Made by a program: the position numbers and the translations under genes
Shown: positions 12,430 to 24,050 of the stretch, piece by piece
Position numbering within the stretch: the stretch's first letter is position 1
Layout: each line of letters begins with the position of its first letter
The notes under the pieces: generated by a model
Database searches by the model: none
What the model was told of the DNA's origin: nothing
The model's input: the letters and a program-made list of their open reading frames with translations, nothing else
Source: Stromatinia cepivora
Taxonomy: Eukaryota; Ascomycota; Leotiomycetes; Helotiales; Sclerotiniaceae
Length of the DNA stretch: 64,000 bases
Direction of reading: 5' to 3'
NCBI GenBank assembly: GCA_014898415.1
Contig: RCTD01000005.1
Span: 186,001-250,000, forward strand

Positions 12430-13361
12430 ACCTCGCGATTACAGAATTTCGTAGTGAAGTGATTTATCAACAGAATGAAATCTCGTTCCTACACTCCCTG
12501 ATTCTCGAATACACTCTTGTTGCTTATACTCCTTTTTATTCGAAACCCTCTCTCCCTAATCCTGAAAAGTTCAATGGTAATTCTCAAAAGTTCGATACCT
12601 GGCTTCCTTCGATTCGAGCGAAACTATAAATAGACAATATTGCGATCGGTAATTCTATAATTCAATTTTATTATATTTATCTCAATCTCGAATCTCATAT
12701 ATAAATTATAGTACTACTTCAGCTTTCTTTTTTTGATCAAAACGTTTCTTTAAATTATACAACAATCCTGAATTAATTTATACACATTTACAACAATCCG
12801 AATAAAATCCAAAAGACTGAAAATAAACTATTCATTCTCAAACAAAAAACCGATTCTTTATATACCTATATTACAAAATTCGAAAGGACTTTTTACAAAG
12901 CCAAAAATCAGAATTAACCCGATTCGAATAAAATCTCAACCTTTTGCAATAAACTCAATATTATTTTTAGAAATCATCTTTTTCAACAATTTTCTCTTCC
13001 TTATTTTTACCCCGACTTTATTCAGATTATACAACAATTAACTATTCGTATAGCAAATGGATTCCCTATATTATCCCACTCTAATGAACCTAGAGCCTCA
13101 TATATATTACAGAATCCATCCCATTTTCGGAACCATGATCCAATGGACATTAGCAACCTTAATGTCATTGGTGCCCTTAGCCCTTTTGATGCAGGTTTAG
13201 CGAACAAGCCCGATCGTACCTTAATTCTACCCCGCATACAAACGCCCGAGTTTTCCCCTTCTGAAAGAACTCTTTTGCACAAACAAAATAAATATATACG
13301 ATATGGAAGTACCTTCTATTGGGTACAAATATGTCCATTAAACCCATATCAAGGAATCTGA
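12430..13361 (+). pseudogene. Gag with zinc knuckle of gag-only element (degraded)
   Basis: The order is an N-terminal gag stretch around 12560-12720 (P-N-P-E-K-F-N-G-N-S-Q-K-F-D-T-W type, clearest in copy 3 at 59458-59258), then a gag helical region, then 13143-13361. That last open stretch ends in Y-I-R-Y-G-S-T-F-Y-W-V-Q-I-C, whose spacing is exactly that of a CX2CX4HX4C zinc knuckle with the first two Cys and the His changed to Tyr. TGT/TGC to TAT/TAC and CAT/CAC to TAT/TAC are the changes RIP makes. After the knuckle only about 250 bp remain before the polypurine tract. Confidence 0.75.
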
Positions 13362-13607
13362 AATCGATAAGAACCTATTCCGGCTATTATATTAACTACT
13401 AAACCCGAAAACAATAATAATAAAGATTTAGAAAAGATAATCAATAACCAATATTTTGAAGATCGCTTGGAGGAAGCATATAATACAATGAATATATATT
13501 CATTGATTATAATACAATCCATATATCAGGAATTTTTATCAAAAGAAGATTAATAATCATTTTGTACTTAAATCATTCATTTAAAATGAATTCGAAGCGA
13601 ATTCTTT

Positions 13608-13622
13608 AGAAGGGGGGGGTAA
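13608..13622 (+). other. Polypurine tract of gag-only copy 1
   Basis: AGAAGGGGGGGGTAA ends exactly at the 3' LTR. Matching C-rich complements follow the first LTR in copies 2 (from 32699) and 3 (from 58379). Confidence 0.8.
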
Positions 13623-16600
13623 TATCACAAAATATACGTGACCGTATCCGATCGGACTAGTACAGTATTAAGCTCCAAGCCGATCATATATATAGCTTCA
13701 TAGCACACTCTCTTTAGCTCTGTAACTTTTAATTCTAAGATTGATCTCTAAACGCTCGTTGGGTTCGTCACATTGTGAACTTCTACAGAAACTTTATGAA
13801 TATCGATTTGAAAAGTTTTCACCTTTTGTTGAAATTCGGTCAATATAAAATTCATATCTGTATTATAAGATATATAATCTAATAAACTAAAGTATATATC
13901 GATCCAGTATTTCCGAATTATATTCCAAATTGTTTTTATACTTATGTTTTATACAAACACAACAATATTATATACAATAGCTTCATCGATAATATGAAAA
14001 ACAGATTTTCCTTCAATATAGAATATATCTAGAATAATTGAATAATTGAATTCGATATTATTTTTTATTATAAATTTGAAATGTTTTAAGGATTTTGTAT
14101 AAAACTGATAATATTTATATATTTTGTTGAGTTTCTCGATCATCTAAGAATCAATATCTATATACTCTGTACGATTGAGTATATTGATGAATTTTTATAT
14201 AAAAGGATACCCGAATCTTCAATATATTTATCGAAATTCAATTTCTATTAAATGATAATATATCACTATCTTTTTTATTTGATTAAGAAGTATAAAAGGA
14301 TATCCCTATTTTTATACAATAAGAATAATCTTATTATCTTGTTTTAATACATTTGATATATTATCAAATATAATATATAGATAATCTATATCCTATATGT
14401 ATATAAAAAATAAAATATTTATTAATACAATAAAAAATATAATGATTTTAATTGATATTTGAACAATAATATCTTCTTATAATTATACAATTTCTTTTCT
14501 GAATTTGATATTATACTCATCATCTTTTATACATGAAATACCTTTTTCTTTTTCTAATATCTACACCTGAAATTCCCCTACTGTTGATACTCCTAATATA
14601 TCTATATCTGGAATGATACCTTGAAATACATTTACTAAATATCGATCTTGAAATTGGAAAACTTTATTTGGATTATCGCTCTTTTTGTACTTTTCGTATA
14701 ATTGATTGAATTAATCATTTTATAGGTATATATATATCAATGATTATCTCCTTAATAATTCTACAATATATACTCCATTAACAGAATTTATTTCAATGAA
14801 ATATATTTTGAATTGAATTATTTAATTATTTAAAGATTCAATTTAAGAATATTCGAAAATATCGTTTTCTTTTGATATTTCATTCTTTTTGTATTACAAT
14901 TCAAATATATCTTTATATTTCAAAAAATATTATTCGAATATTTCTTTATCCATTTCTTATTCTACCATATATTAATTGAATTTCGTTTTCCGTTTTTTTT
15001 TTGTATAATTTATCGACCAGCATCCTGAATGCTTGTATATAAAGTATTTCTGAATTGATATATATAATAGTATTTGAAAGTATTAAAGTCTTTTTGATGA
15101 ATTTGTTGATGAATATAAGCGAAAAAGAATGAATCTGTTTTTTGATCGAATTTTATATTGTTCTTGATTTCTATATGAGCTTCGACCATCATATATACAA
15201 TCCATTTAGTATATTTCCATGCCTGATAGATTATTAATCATCGAATCTACAATATAGATATTCATTGATTATATTCTTTCAGTTTAACTAATAGTATTTC
15301 GAAGATCAGTATAAAGGCCTTTATACATCATAATAGAACATAACAAAACGAGATTATATTTAGGGATATTATAACAAGTATTTATAATCTGATTTTTTAA
15401 TATTAATTCTGATTGATATAAATCTACCAATTCATATTACAATATACAAAGTATATCGAAAAGCTTTTCTAATTATTCCGAAAGTAATTTGTTAGAGTAC
15501 TTTCGTATAATCTATAGAAATATCGTATTATACCATTCGATAAGATATTTCTGATATCTTTCTTTTATTTCAAAATGCGTTTTTATAAATATAATCATTT
15601 TTTCGAATTTCAATTTTCTATTACTAATTTTGTCGAAATAAAATGATAACATAAAACCTTAAAGTATTATCGAAAATACTGTTTTGTACTCATTTGAATG
15701 AATTCCGATTTTACTGCAAAGTTCATAGAATATCTGCAATTTCTTATTCAGAAAATTATACTCCCCATTGCTATATTTGAATTCATTATTATTATACACT
15801 TTTATAAGATTTGGGAAAAGGTTTCGTTTGTATATTATATAAAGTATATTCTGCCTTATTATATAATCTAGTATTATAGGATTAAAAAGGAATTGACTTT
15901 GATTTTGTTATTATTGTTCATTTTATTGTATTTATTTAGAAAGCTTTGGTATAGGTGAAACTTGAATTTTGATTGATTTTTTCGATATAATGATTTCATA
16001 TATATCCATATATTTTTCTTTCAATCGATTTATTTCTTTTTGAATTTCTTTTATATATTCGTCTGATTTATCTTTCGAGATAAATTTAGCAAATACTTTT
16101 GTATAGCTATTATTCCTTTTTATTTGTTAGACCTAAAAGCTATACAGAATGAATTGAATTCATACAAATTTGAGAACTTTGCGATATACGATTTTGAATA
16201 TAGTATTTATCCAGTCTTCATATCATTTTTGAAATTCTTCCCATGATCTTTACCCTTTGTATCTTTTGAATTGCGAATTGACGAATTATATAGTTATATC
16301 GGCATTTATTTAAAATTCAATGAATTCTGAATTTGGATTCAATTGTTTCCCCCAAAATTCAATATCCATTTTATATAGAAATGATTTGGGGATTGGAAAA
16401 ACTATATTGAATATTATAATTCAATATTATATTATATCGAATAGATTTATTATATAGTATATACAAAAGTGTAATAGATATAAATAGAATCAATATAAAA
16501 TCAAATTATTCTAAAGAAATCAATTATAATTAGAGATCCCTTTTTAATATATATTTCGAAGAAAATAATATAAAAAATATAATATTCTAATTCTTTCACA

Positions 16601-16715
16601 TAGATCATATATAAATTTAGTTTAATACAATCTTATTTATTTTTTCAAAAGATATCTTTTTTTATTGGATTTGATTTTATTATTTTATAATTGAGTCTTA
16701 TCAATCATTGATCAG

Positions 16716-16901
16716 TATTGGACAGACTTCGTAAAGGGGTATATATATAAAATATATATGGGGTAAAAATGGTTCTATTATTCTATCTAACCCCTTTGTA
16801 TAACGGGGTTCTACTAATCTATATAGACGCTGTCATCCCACTTACGATATAGGGGAAACACGTGATGGTGTCACGTGTTTCGTCAGTCATGTGTTCCAAC
16901 A
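16716..16901 (-). repeat. 5' LTR of element H, with perfect 11-bp inverted repeat
   Basis: 186-bp partner of 8390-8575. Arms GAAACACGTGA (16855-16865) and TCACGTGTTTC (16871-16881) pair perfectly around a 5-base loop. Confidence 0.93.
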
Positions 16902-17272
16902 GTATACTATTTGCTAAGAAAAGCCTTATTAATGATTTCTTTTATCAAATTGTAATCTTCCTTTATCATATCCTTAATATCGGAATCTGATTCAGAAATA
17001 TTATTAGTAGAATATATTTGGTCTTTCTTATTGAAGTAAATCTTTTTTGGATTTGATGATCCTCTTTTCCTTTGATAATAAAAATAATTATAAAGGAGTT
17101 TATTGGCTTATACTAAATACAAACAGTTTTATATATAATGACCTTCCTTTTAATATAGATTACAAATATTGTTTGAAATTTCGAAATCTGATTTTTAGTA
17201 TCGAAAAGTGTATTTAGATCTTTTTGTAATTTGTACTAATTCTGATCCATTTTTAAAATAAAGTTCTTTAAT

Positions 17273-17518
17273 CTATAAATGCTTGATTTTATTATTGATA
17301 TTAAGATTGGTTTGGATATCTAATATATTCATTATTCCTTGATAATCGATTAGAAGATTATATATTAAAACCAAGAACAAAATAGTATCTTGATATATTA
17401 ATTGATAGCTTTTATTTATAATTCCTAATTTCCTTTTATACTCTTTTAGTTTATCCCAAATTTCGATAATAATTATATCAGGATAAATATTAGATTGGAA
17501 TTTGAAGTTCTGGATCAT
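17273..17518 (-). pseudogene. Copia A gag remnant
   Basis: The minus-strand open stretch I-Q-N-F-K-F-Q-S-N...I-W-D-K-L-K-E-Y aligns with gag of B (26994-26797 and onward) and C (43366-43130). It reads like the Copia gag segment in which short peptides are joined by a conserved W-D-x-L. The sequence from 17519 to 18289 continues gag toward the 5' LTR with stops. Confidence 0.65.
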
Positions 17519-18289
17519 TGTTATATATATATTAATTATAATTATATTGATTCTGGTATATTTTGATTTAAAATATCTCTAAAGTATATATACTATTGAA
17601 TATTTATTGGTAAAGGCTTCATTATTATTATTAAGTATTATACAAATATATAATAATATATTCACTTCGTTCTTTAAATATTCCGATTTCAATTCAACAT
17701 TATAATATACACAACCATTGATTTCATAAGCAAATACTATATTGGATCTTATAATCTATATATATTCATTTAATATTTGATTAATTATATAAAACTATCC
17801 TTTCCCTTTCAATTATATCTTCGTTTATTTAAACCATCATTTATAATTATTTTGATTGAACTTCAAAAAGTTATTTGATTCCGATATTGTAAAGGTTTCT
17901 TATTATTTGATAAATATCAAAAATAATCTTCAGATTTTTAAAACAATTTTAAAAAAAAAATATATAATAAATAAATTCAGGATAATAAAGAAATATAAAA
18001 ATAAAACAATAAGAAAATTTGTAAGATTATATTATAATATGTTTTCTTGTAGTTATGCGAACTTGCTTTTCGCTTCTACTATAATTCTGTATTGGTATTA
18101 TGCAGACTACTTTCTGCTCTGATCTATAATATTGTGAGTTATAAACTGTATTATTGTATTTCAATTTTGTTTCAATAATACTATATGAAAACTCTGATTT
18201 TCACTCTGTTCTATCCCTACTAACTATATTAATCCTTTTTCGATTTGCTTTGCTTTCTAATCACTACTATACAATCGGATCTCATAACC

Positions 18290-18455
18290 TGTTAACTTTT
18301 GATATAGAAAGTAATAATATTATTGACTATATAAATTGAATTAAAGATCTATAATTCTAATAGAAATAAAATTGAAGTTATCCCCAAATATGGTCTGTAC
18401 ACTATTGTGATCTCGTGACCTCAATTCTAATCCTATGATGGCCTCATTTCCAACA
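18290..18455 (-). repeat. 5' LTR of Copia A
   Basis: 166 bp, aligning with the LTRs of B, C and the solo LTR at 49130-49295. Its outer end GGCCTCATTTCCAACA is clean. The flanking TATAA at 18456-18460 should recur left of the window. Confidence 0.93.
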
Positions 18456-19010
18456 TATAATTCATTATAAATAGGAATTCTGATTAATCGTTTTGATAAT
18501 AATTAATAAACAACTTTAATCATTATTAAAGGTATTGATTATAGATCTCAATTTGATTATTAATTTGGAGATAATAAACAATAAATAGTTTAAAATCGGT
18601 TTTTAGGATTTAGCTGAATTCCTTTCAGAATTGTGATATAAATTGAGGGTCACGATCTGATACTATAATATCAGGGGGATCATAATATCGATATATATGG
18701 TAGAGATATAATTATACTTGAATTCGAGCATCGATTGATTTGTGATAAAATATAAAGATAACTTGCTTCATCAATCGATCAATAATAATTAAAACATTAT
18801 TATATTTATATTTATCTTTATTAAAACTACAATAGTTTATAATGATATATTATCATATTCGATTAGGAATCGAAAGTGGATATAATAAACCAGAGATACA
18901 ATTGTATGGAATAGAATTGTATTTACAGACATAACAATTATATATATATTTAGTTACAGTATTGTATATTCTGGGCTAATAGTATTGTTAAGATAATAAA
19001 AGGTAGGTTT
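18456..19010 (-). pseudogene. Gypsy D integrase core remnant
   Basis: The minus strand is the inverted match of 36590-37030 in copy E. It carries the degraded integrase core with the Asp-containing 'S-D-x-D/R-F-x-S-x-F' and 'S-T-x-Y-H-P-Q-x-D' region and the downstream 'W' block, where Copia A is inserted. Stops are frequent. Identification rests on alignment with E plus position after RNase H. Confidence 0.65.
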
Positions 19011-19899
19011 TGCTTGTACCAGGATAAACAATGGAAACGGAATTATAGACTTTACGAATTAGATAAATTCGAAGGTTATCGATATCGGGTACCACCAGAT
19101 AATTATTGTAAAATAAAAGATCATTTTGGAATGATATATATTTGTGATTTTGGATAACTTATATTCTAAGTGTTAACAAATTATCTATAATTTTATTTGC
19201 TTTGATGATATAATGAATTAGATCGAATCGAGGAACGATTTCATTCAAATCGATATTAGTAATTGCTGTTTCATCTGGATAATACTTTTATAAGGCTTTT
19301 CTTATGATTTCGATATCAATTTGGTTATCTTTAATAAGCTATTGAAGGCGATTCTTCTTTTTGGTATAGTTCTGAAAATTCAATTCATTGATCCGATAGA
19401 TTAAGGTATTGGTGAGAGGGTTATCTTTTTCAGGGCGATATATAATGATGGAGTTATAATCGGCTAGAACTTTTGCCCAACGAATTTATCAGGCGTTAAG
19501 AGTTTTAATAATTACGAAATATTCGAAAACCTTATAATCGATATAAACCTTGATTTTATATAATGAACTGGCGAATTCCGCTCTTCAATAATTGAAAAAT
19601 CAAATGATTGATAATATTTCTTTATTATGAATTTCATAATTCAATTCAACAGTAACTATAATCTTGAAGAAATAAATTATGGGAAATCAATCTTTACTAT
19701 ATTATTGTAATAATATATTAGCAACTATTCTATCGGATATATTTGTTTTGAATATACAAGAAAGTTGATGATTATAATGTTGTAAAAGCGGAATAAAGAT
19801 AAACTTTTTCTTCAAAATATTGAATACATTTTAGTATACTTTGTCGAATACGAATTTAATGTTTGTTTTAATAAGTTCGTTGAGAGGTTTCGCTATTAT

Positions 19900-20640
19900 A
19901 TTATAGTTTTTAATAAATTATCGATAAAAGTTATAAAAACCGAGAAATGATTGGATCCCTTTTATTGTTGTTGAAAAGGTCTAATTCTTAATTATTTCAA
20001 TCTTTTCAAGATCCATTTTTATTCTTTTAGTAAAAATAATAAAGTCTAAATATTTAGTATATATAATATTGAATTCGCATTTCTTGAGATTTATTTGTAG
20101 ATTAGCAATTTCTAATCATTCGAGAATTAGTTTAATATAAATTTGATACTCTTCTTTGTTTTCAAAATAGATTAGAATATTATTGAAGTATACTATATAG
20201 AAGACATTTAGATAATCAAATAGAATATCATTTATATAATACTAATAAATTGCAGGATCATTTGTTAATCCAAATAATACGATCTTGTATTTGTATGATC
20301 CATATTGAATTCGAAAAATAGTATACTCTTTTGAAATAGAATCCATTTTTATATAATGAAAAGCTTAACGAATATCGAGTTTGATAAAGACTTTAACACC
20401 GGAAAACCGAAAAAGCGTTTCGTCGATCAAAAAGAAAGGATACTGATTCTTATATATTAAGAAATTCAATAATCTAAAGTCTATATAGAACTTCAAATTA
20501 TTATTGGGTTTTTTAACGAATAAGATAAATGCAATATAAAGGGTTTGATTGAATTCAATGAAATTTTTGCTGAGATTATTTATAATATATTCTTTAACGA
20601 TTTCCAATTATTCCAGGGATATTTTATAAAACAGATTATA
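19900..20640 (-). pseudogene. Gypsy D reverse transcriptase (degraded)
   Basis: The minus stretch 20607-20365 is readable: F-V-K-K-P-N-N-N-L-K-F-Y-I-D-F-R-L-L-N, then Y-P-F-F-L-I-D-E, then I-K-L-D-I-R. This is the palm of a Ty3/Gypsy RT with the first catalytic Asp present (L-D-I-R). The second catalytic block at 20190-20179 reads Y-F-N-N, so both active-site Asp codons became Asn. The homologous plus-strand copy is at 34880-35500. Confidence 0.8.
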
Positions 20641-22275
20641 ATATAAAATTTGTTCTTCTTTATTTTCCAATATGATTTTATAATTATAAAATCGATTAGA
20701 AGATAAAATGTTTGATTTATATTTGGAAAAGGTTTGATGATATTATCGATATTCAAATAGTATTTTAGATTCTGAATCGATTTCGATTAGTATTCAATCG
20801 AGTTTCTTTCGAACTTTTGTATTCTTAAATTCGATTAGGGTAACCAATATTCTCTTTTTTGTATATTATTTATTTTATTGGAAATCTATTATATCATCAA
20901 GTTCTTTTAGAGTAGTAATAAAAAATTCAATTTGTTTATTTCTTTTGCATTTTAATTGGAACTTATCGGGTTTGAATATATATAAATCGAGAACTTCGGA
21001 TAATATACAGGGGAAGCATTTATAGATTTATAATAATAATGTAATTAATTGGAAAAGAAATGAATTGAATTTGAAAGGAATCAGGATTTCTTCCTTTTCA
21101 ATAAGAATCTATATTATATTCATATTTGAAGGTTTTTGTTATATATTATTAACTATAATTGATCTACTTAATTATAAATCTTTTCGATTTTAATATTCTT
21201 CGAATTGATTATCTCATCGATCAACATCTTATTAGATTAATCGATCGATCTTTTATTTGTGAAAAGATGATTAAATAACAAAAAGATTATTCGAATAGGA
21301 AATGATACAGGGTTTCTCTTTAGATTATTCAAGATATCTATTGAAGCAATCGAATTTCACTCGAATCTTTGATAATCAAAATCTATCTAAAATAACATTA
21401 TAACTCTTTAATTCAATAATAAAAAAAAGGATAAAAGATTATTCATAACTATCAACCATTAAATTAAAGAATATAAAATAGGTAATAATATGGTTTTGTA
21501 TATCATTATACTCTTTAACTTCAATTGAAACTTCAAATAATATAATTCTTGATTTAAATATAAAAAATAAACAAATAAGAAATATAATATTAATAAAAAC
21601 GAATCTATTTACTCCAAAATTAATAAATACTTTTAATCGATAAATATAACCATTTTTCGAAAAATTACAAAAAAAAATAAATACTTCTCTTTCTATAAAT
21701 TTAATTAGATTAAGAAATCTTATATTTTATATAATATTTAGAATAAAAATAAAATCTAAATATTTAATTTTAAATACTTTTTTTCTTCTAAACAAATATT
21801 CTATATAACTTCAATTATAACTTCTAAATTGAAGTCTTTTTCAGCATCCTAATATTCTTCAAATTCTTCTGCTTTTTTTTATATTATTTCGATCTTATTA
21901 AAGTTATCAATATAAAGTATTGATATATATACTACTTTAGGAAAAGGAAAAGGTGATAAACATTTGAAATTCGAATAATTATTGGATATAGCAGAATCGA
22001 TATATCCAGAAGGGATATTCCAGAATAGAAATGGTTTCGGGAATATAAAGGTTCTAGAATTGAAGTTATTAAAGTTCCGAAAGGGTTACAAGGAATTTAT
22101 AATAGTTATTGATTTGCGAATAATTATAGAGATTTTTCGATCAATATAATATCGATTTTGTTTTTGTAATGAAACTTCATTTTGATCTATTTAATAAATA
22201 TATTTATGAATTCTTTTATAATCTTATAATCCTTAATAAATATTATTATTGTTCGTAAAAGAAAATCGGAAATCT

Positions 22276-22441
22276 TGTTAACTTTTGGTGCAGAAAGTAG
22301 TAGTATTGTTAACTATATAGGTTGAATTAAGGATCTATAATTCTAATAGAAATAAAATTAAGGTTATCCCCAAATATAATTTATACACTATTATGGTTTT
22401 ATGATCTTAATTCTAATCCTATAATGACCTCATTTCCAATA
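22276..22441 (-). repeat. 3' LTR of Copia B
   Basis: Outer (left) end is clean (TGTTAACTTTTGGTGCAG); inner end is mutated (CCAATA). Confidence 0.94.
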
Positions 22442-22473
22442 CTCCTCTATTAAGGATATTCTATTCGATCCTC

Positions 22474-22710
22474 CTAAATTACTAATCCCAATATTTTCTT
22501 GAATCTTTTGAAAACAATTCTTACATAAGACTTCATCATTCCGTCGGCAATTATATTGTATATATTGATATAATTAATAGCGATTTTCTTTTTTTTTATT
22601 AAATCCTTAATAAAATGATAATTAATATCTATATATTTGAATTGTTTATATAAATATAGATTCTTGATTAAAACTAAAGCGCTTTGATTATCATCAAATA
22701 TTTGAATCAT
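22474..22710 (-). pseudogene. Copia B RNase H C-terminal end
   Basis: A minus-strand open stretch of about 78 codons reads I-F-D-D-N-Q-S-A-L-V-L, then F-K-Y-I-D-I-N-Y-H-F-I, then A-D-G-M-M-K. These are the three hallmark blocks closing a Ty1/Copia RNase H (D-N-x-x-A, H-I-D-x-x-x-H, A-D-x-x-T-K). The H-I-D His is Tyr here and T-K is M-K, both explained by C-to-T change. The polyprotein ends just before the 3' LTR, as normal for Copia. Confidence 0.85.
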
Positions 22711-22999
22711 ATCTCTGTTCTTTCCAATATAATTTGATCTGAATAAGTCTTTGAATATTTATACAATTTATCTTCTTTGTTTAATAAATATTACTATTGC
22801 AATATATTCTGATTCTGTACTAAAAATAATCATAAATATTTGTTTCTTGTTAGTCTATAATATAGGATCTCTGTAGAATATCACAATTCCTTTTGAAATA
22901 CTTTTCCGGTTATATTTATCATTAGTCTAATCTGTATTTGTATATACCTTTATTGTATTATCAAGCATATTATATTCTTTACAAATATCAAATTGTACT

Positions 23000-24050
23000 C
23001 TCTTTGGCCCAAACCATAACTTCTATTTGATTATTGATTGTAAATATCGTATCAGATTTTTTAAAGCTATAATATAATGTTTTATTGGTTTTATCATAAA
23101 TTATAAAAATTTTCTAATTGAGAATACTATATCTAATCGAGTATATACTATTAAATGAATTATATTTCCTATTTGTTATTAATATTCATTTATATCTGTT
23201 AATTCATTATTATTAATTATTGGTCGGAGATAGGTATAATCCATTATTGATAATTTCTTAATTTGATATTATTTATATATAATATTATATTTGATTAATA
23301 TAATATTGAAATATTCTTTTTGATCTATAATTAATATATATATTTTTTTATTACAAATAATTCTAATATCTAAAATCTTATTAATCTCCTTTAGATTCTT
23401 AATATTAAAATAGATCGATAGTTTTTCATTGAATTAAATGATTTATAATGATATATACAATATAATAATGATATCATCGATATATATTAATAATATTATA
23501 TTATAGTCTTTGAATATATATAGACATAAATCTACCAAACTTTATACAAAACCCATATCTAAAAACTCTTTCTTCAATAATAAACTCCAGTCCCTTTCAG
23601 TTTATTTCAAACCATATAGATTTTGTAGAGTTTATAATATATATCCCTTTTTGATTTTGATACCTTGAAGTAATTCGAGATAGATCTCTTCCTTTAAATA
23701 TAATTTGATAAAAGTGTTTTTGATATCGAAATATAAATATTCCAAATTTTCTTTTATAACAATAATAAAGAATAGTTTAAATATATTTAGTTTTATTGTT
23801 GATATAAATGTTTCATTATAATTCTTTTTTAATACCTAATTGAACCTTCGAACTATTAATCTTGTTTTGAATCGTTTTACCTTATTATCCTTGATTTTAA
23901 TTGTAAATCTCTATTTTATCAAAACTAGATTATTTCCTTTAAGGAATATATATTCTTTTTAAATACTATTTTGAATTAAAAATATAATTTCCTCTTGAAT
24001 AACTTCCTTCTATTTTTTAAAATATTTTCGATCCGATATTGTTTCCTTAT
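23000..24050 (-). pseudogene. Copia B reverse transcriptase (degraded)
   Basis: On the minus strand the blocks K-T-F-I-K-L-Y-L-K-E-E-I-Y, then L-Y-G-L-K-Q-T, then L-L-K-K-E-F-L-D-M-G-F, then L-C-L-Y, then L-L-I-Y-I-D-D-I are readable between 23740 and 23450. They are the successive conserved blocks of a Ty1/Copia RT, in order and spacing. The catalytic Y-I-D-D (23484-23470) is intact in B but reads Y-I-D-N in copy C (39857-39843). Frames are interrupted by stops. Confidence 0.85.

Larger units (their letters stand above)
12094..13772 (+). mobile_element. Gag-only LTR element, copy 1, inserted in element H
   Basis: Two 150-bp LTRs (12094-12243 and 13623-13772; TGTCACGAGATACACGTG...GTTGGGTTCGTCACA) enclose only 1379 bp. 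The perfect TSD TTGTG lies at 12089-12093 and 13773-13777. The plus-strand interior encodes a degraded gag with a zinc-knuckle position and then goes straight to a G-rich polypurine tract. There is no room for protease, RT or integrase. Copies 2 (32549-34240) and 3 (58229-59904) have the same size and layout, so this is a family rather than a deletion accident. It must have been mobilised by another element's enzymes. Confidence 0.95.
11467..14143 (-). pseudogene. Element H integrase core and C-terminal part (degraded, interrupted)
   Basis: Three minus-strand pieces belong together once the gag-only insert (12094-13772) is removed. First, 14143-13949 carries L-D-I-F-Y-I-E-G-K-S-V-F-H-I-I-D-E-A, around the first catalytic Asp of a DDE integrase core. 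Second, 12093-11880 reads H-N-A-I-N-K-V-E-R-F-H, matching the Glu-containing 'A-H-x-x-x-x-x-E-R-x-H' element. Third, 11685-11467 has the T-E-F-R-T-T-I-I-K-S-F-Y tail typical of the same fungal polyproteins. RIP stops (for example TGA from TGG) break all three. Confidence 0.72.
8390..16901 (-). mobile_element. LTR retrotransposon H with integrase traces, inserted in Copia A
   Basis: Direct 186-bp LTRs at 8390-8575 and 16716-16901 (TGTTGG...CCAACA) are flanked by a perfect GTATA duplication (8385-8389 and 16902-16906). Without the gag-only element nested at 12094-13772 it is 6.8 kb. Minus-strand integrase traces resemble those of fungal Copia-like polyproteins of the kind also seen in F. The stretches 8576-11460 and 14150-16715 give no domain that I can name, apart from a weak gag-like segment at 15192-15010. 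All frames are broken. Confidence 0.9.
1..18455 (-). mobile_element. Copia element A (partial, interrupted twice), RIP-degraded
   Basis: Minus-strand Ty1/Copia remnant, third copy of the family seen complete as B (22276-27759) and C (38649-44130). Only three pieces are A itself: 1-260, 7320-8389 and 16902-18455. The gaps are Gypsy G and LTR element H, each flanked by its own TSD. Position 1 aligns with about 24893 in copy B, so the RT/RNase H half and the 3' LTR lie left of the window. The 5' LTR is 18290-18455 (166 bp, TG...CA). Traces of gag (17273-17518) and of the protease/pre-integrase stretch (8081-8263) align with B and C. All frames are broken by stops. It is inserted in the integrase of Gypsy D, whose sequence resumes at 18456. 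Confidence 0.9.

Noticed and set aside
13022..13282. Minus-strand 86-codon frame in gag-only copy 1
   Set aside because: It is antisense to the zinc-knuckle end of gag, which matches known gag patterns on the plus strand.
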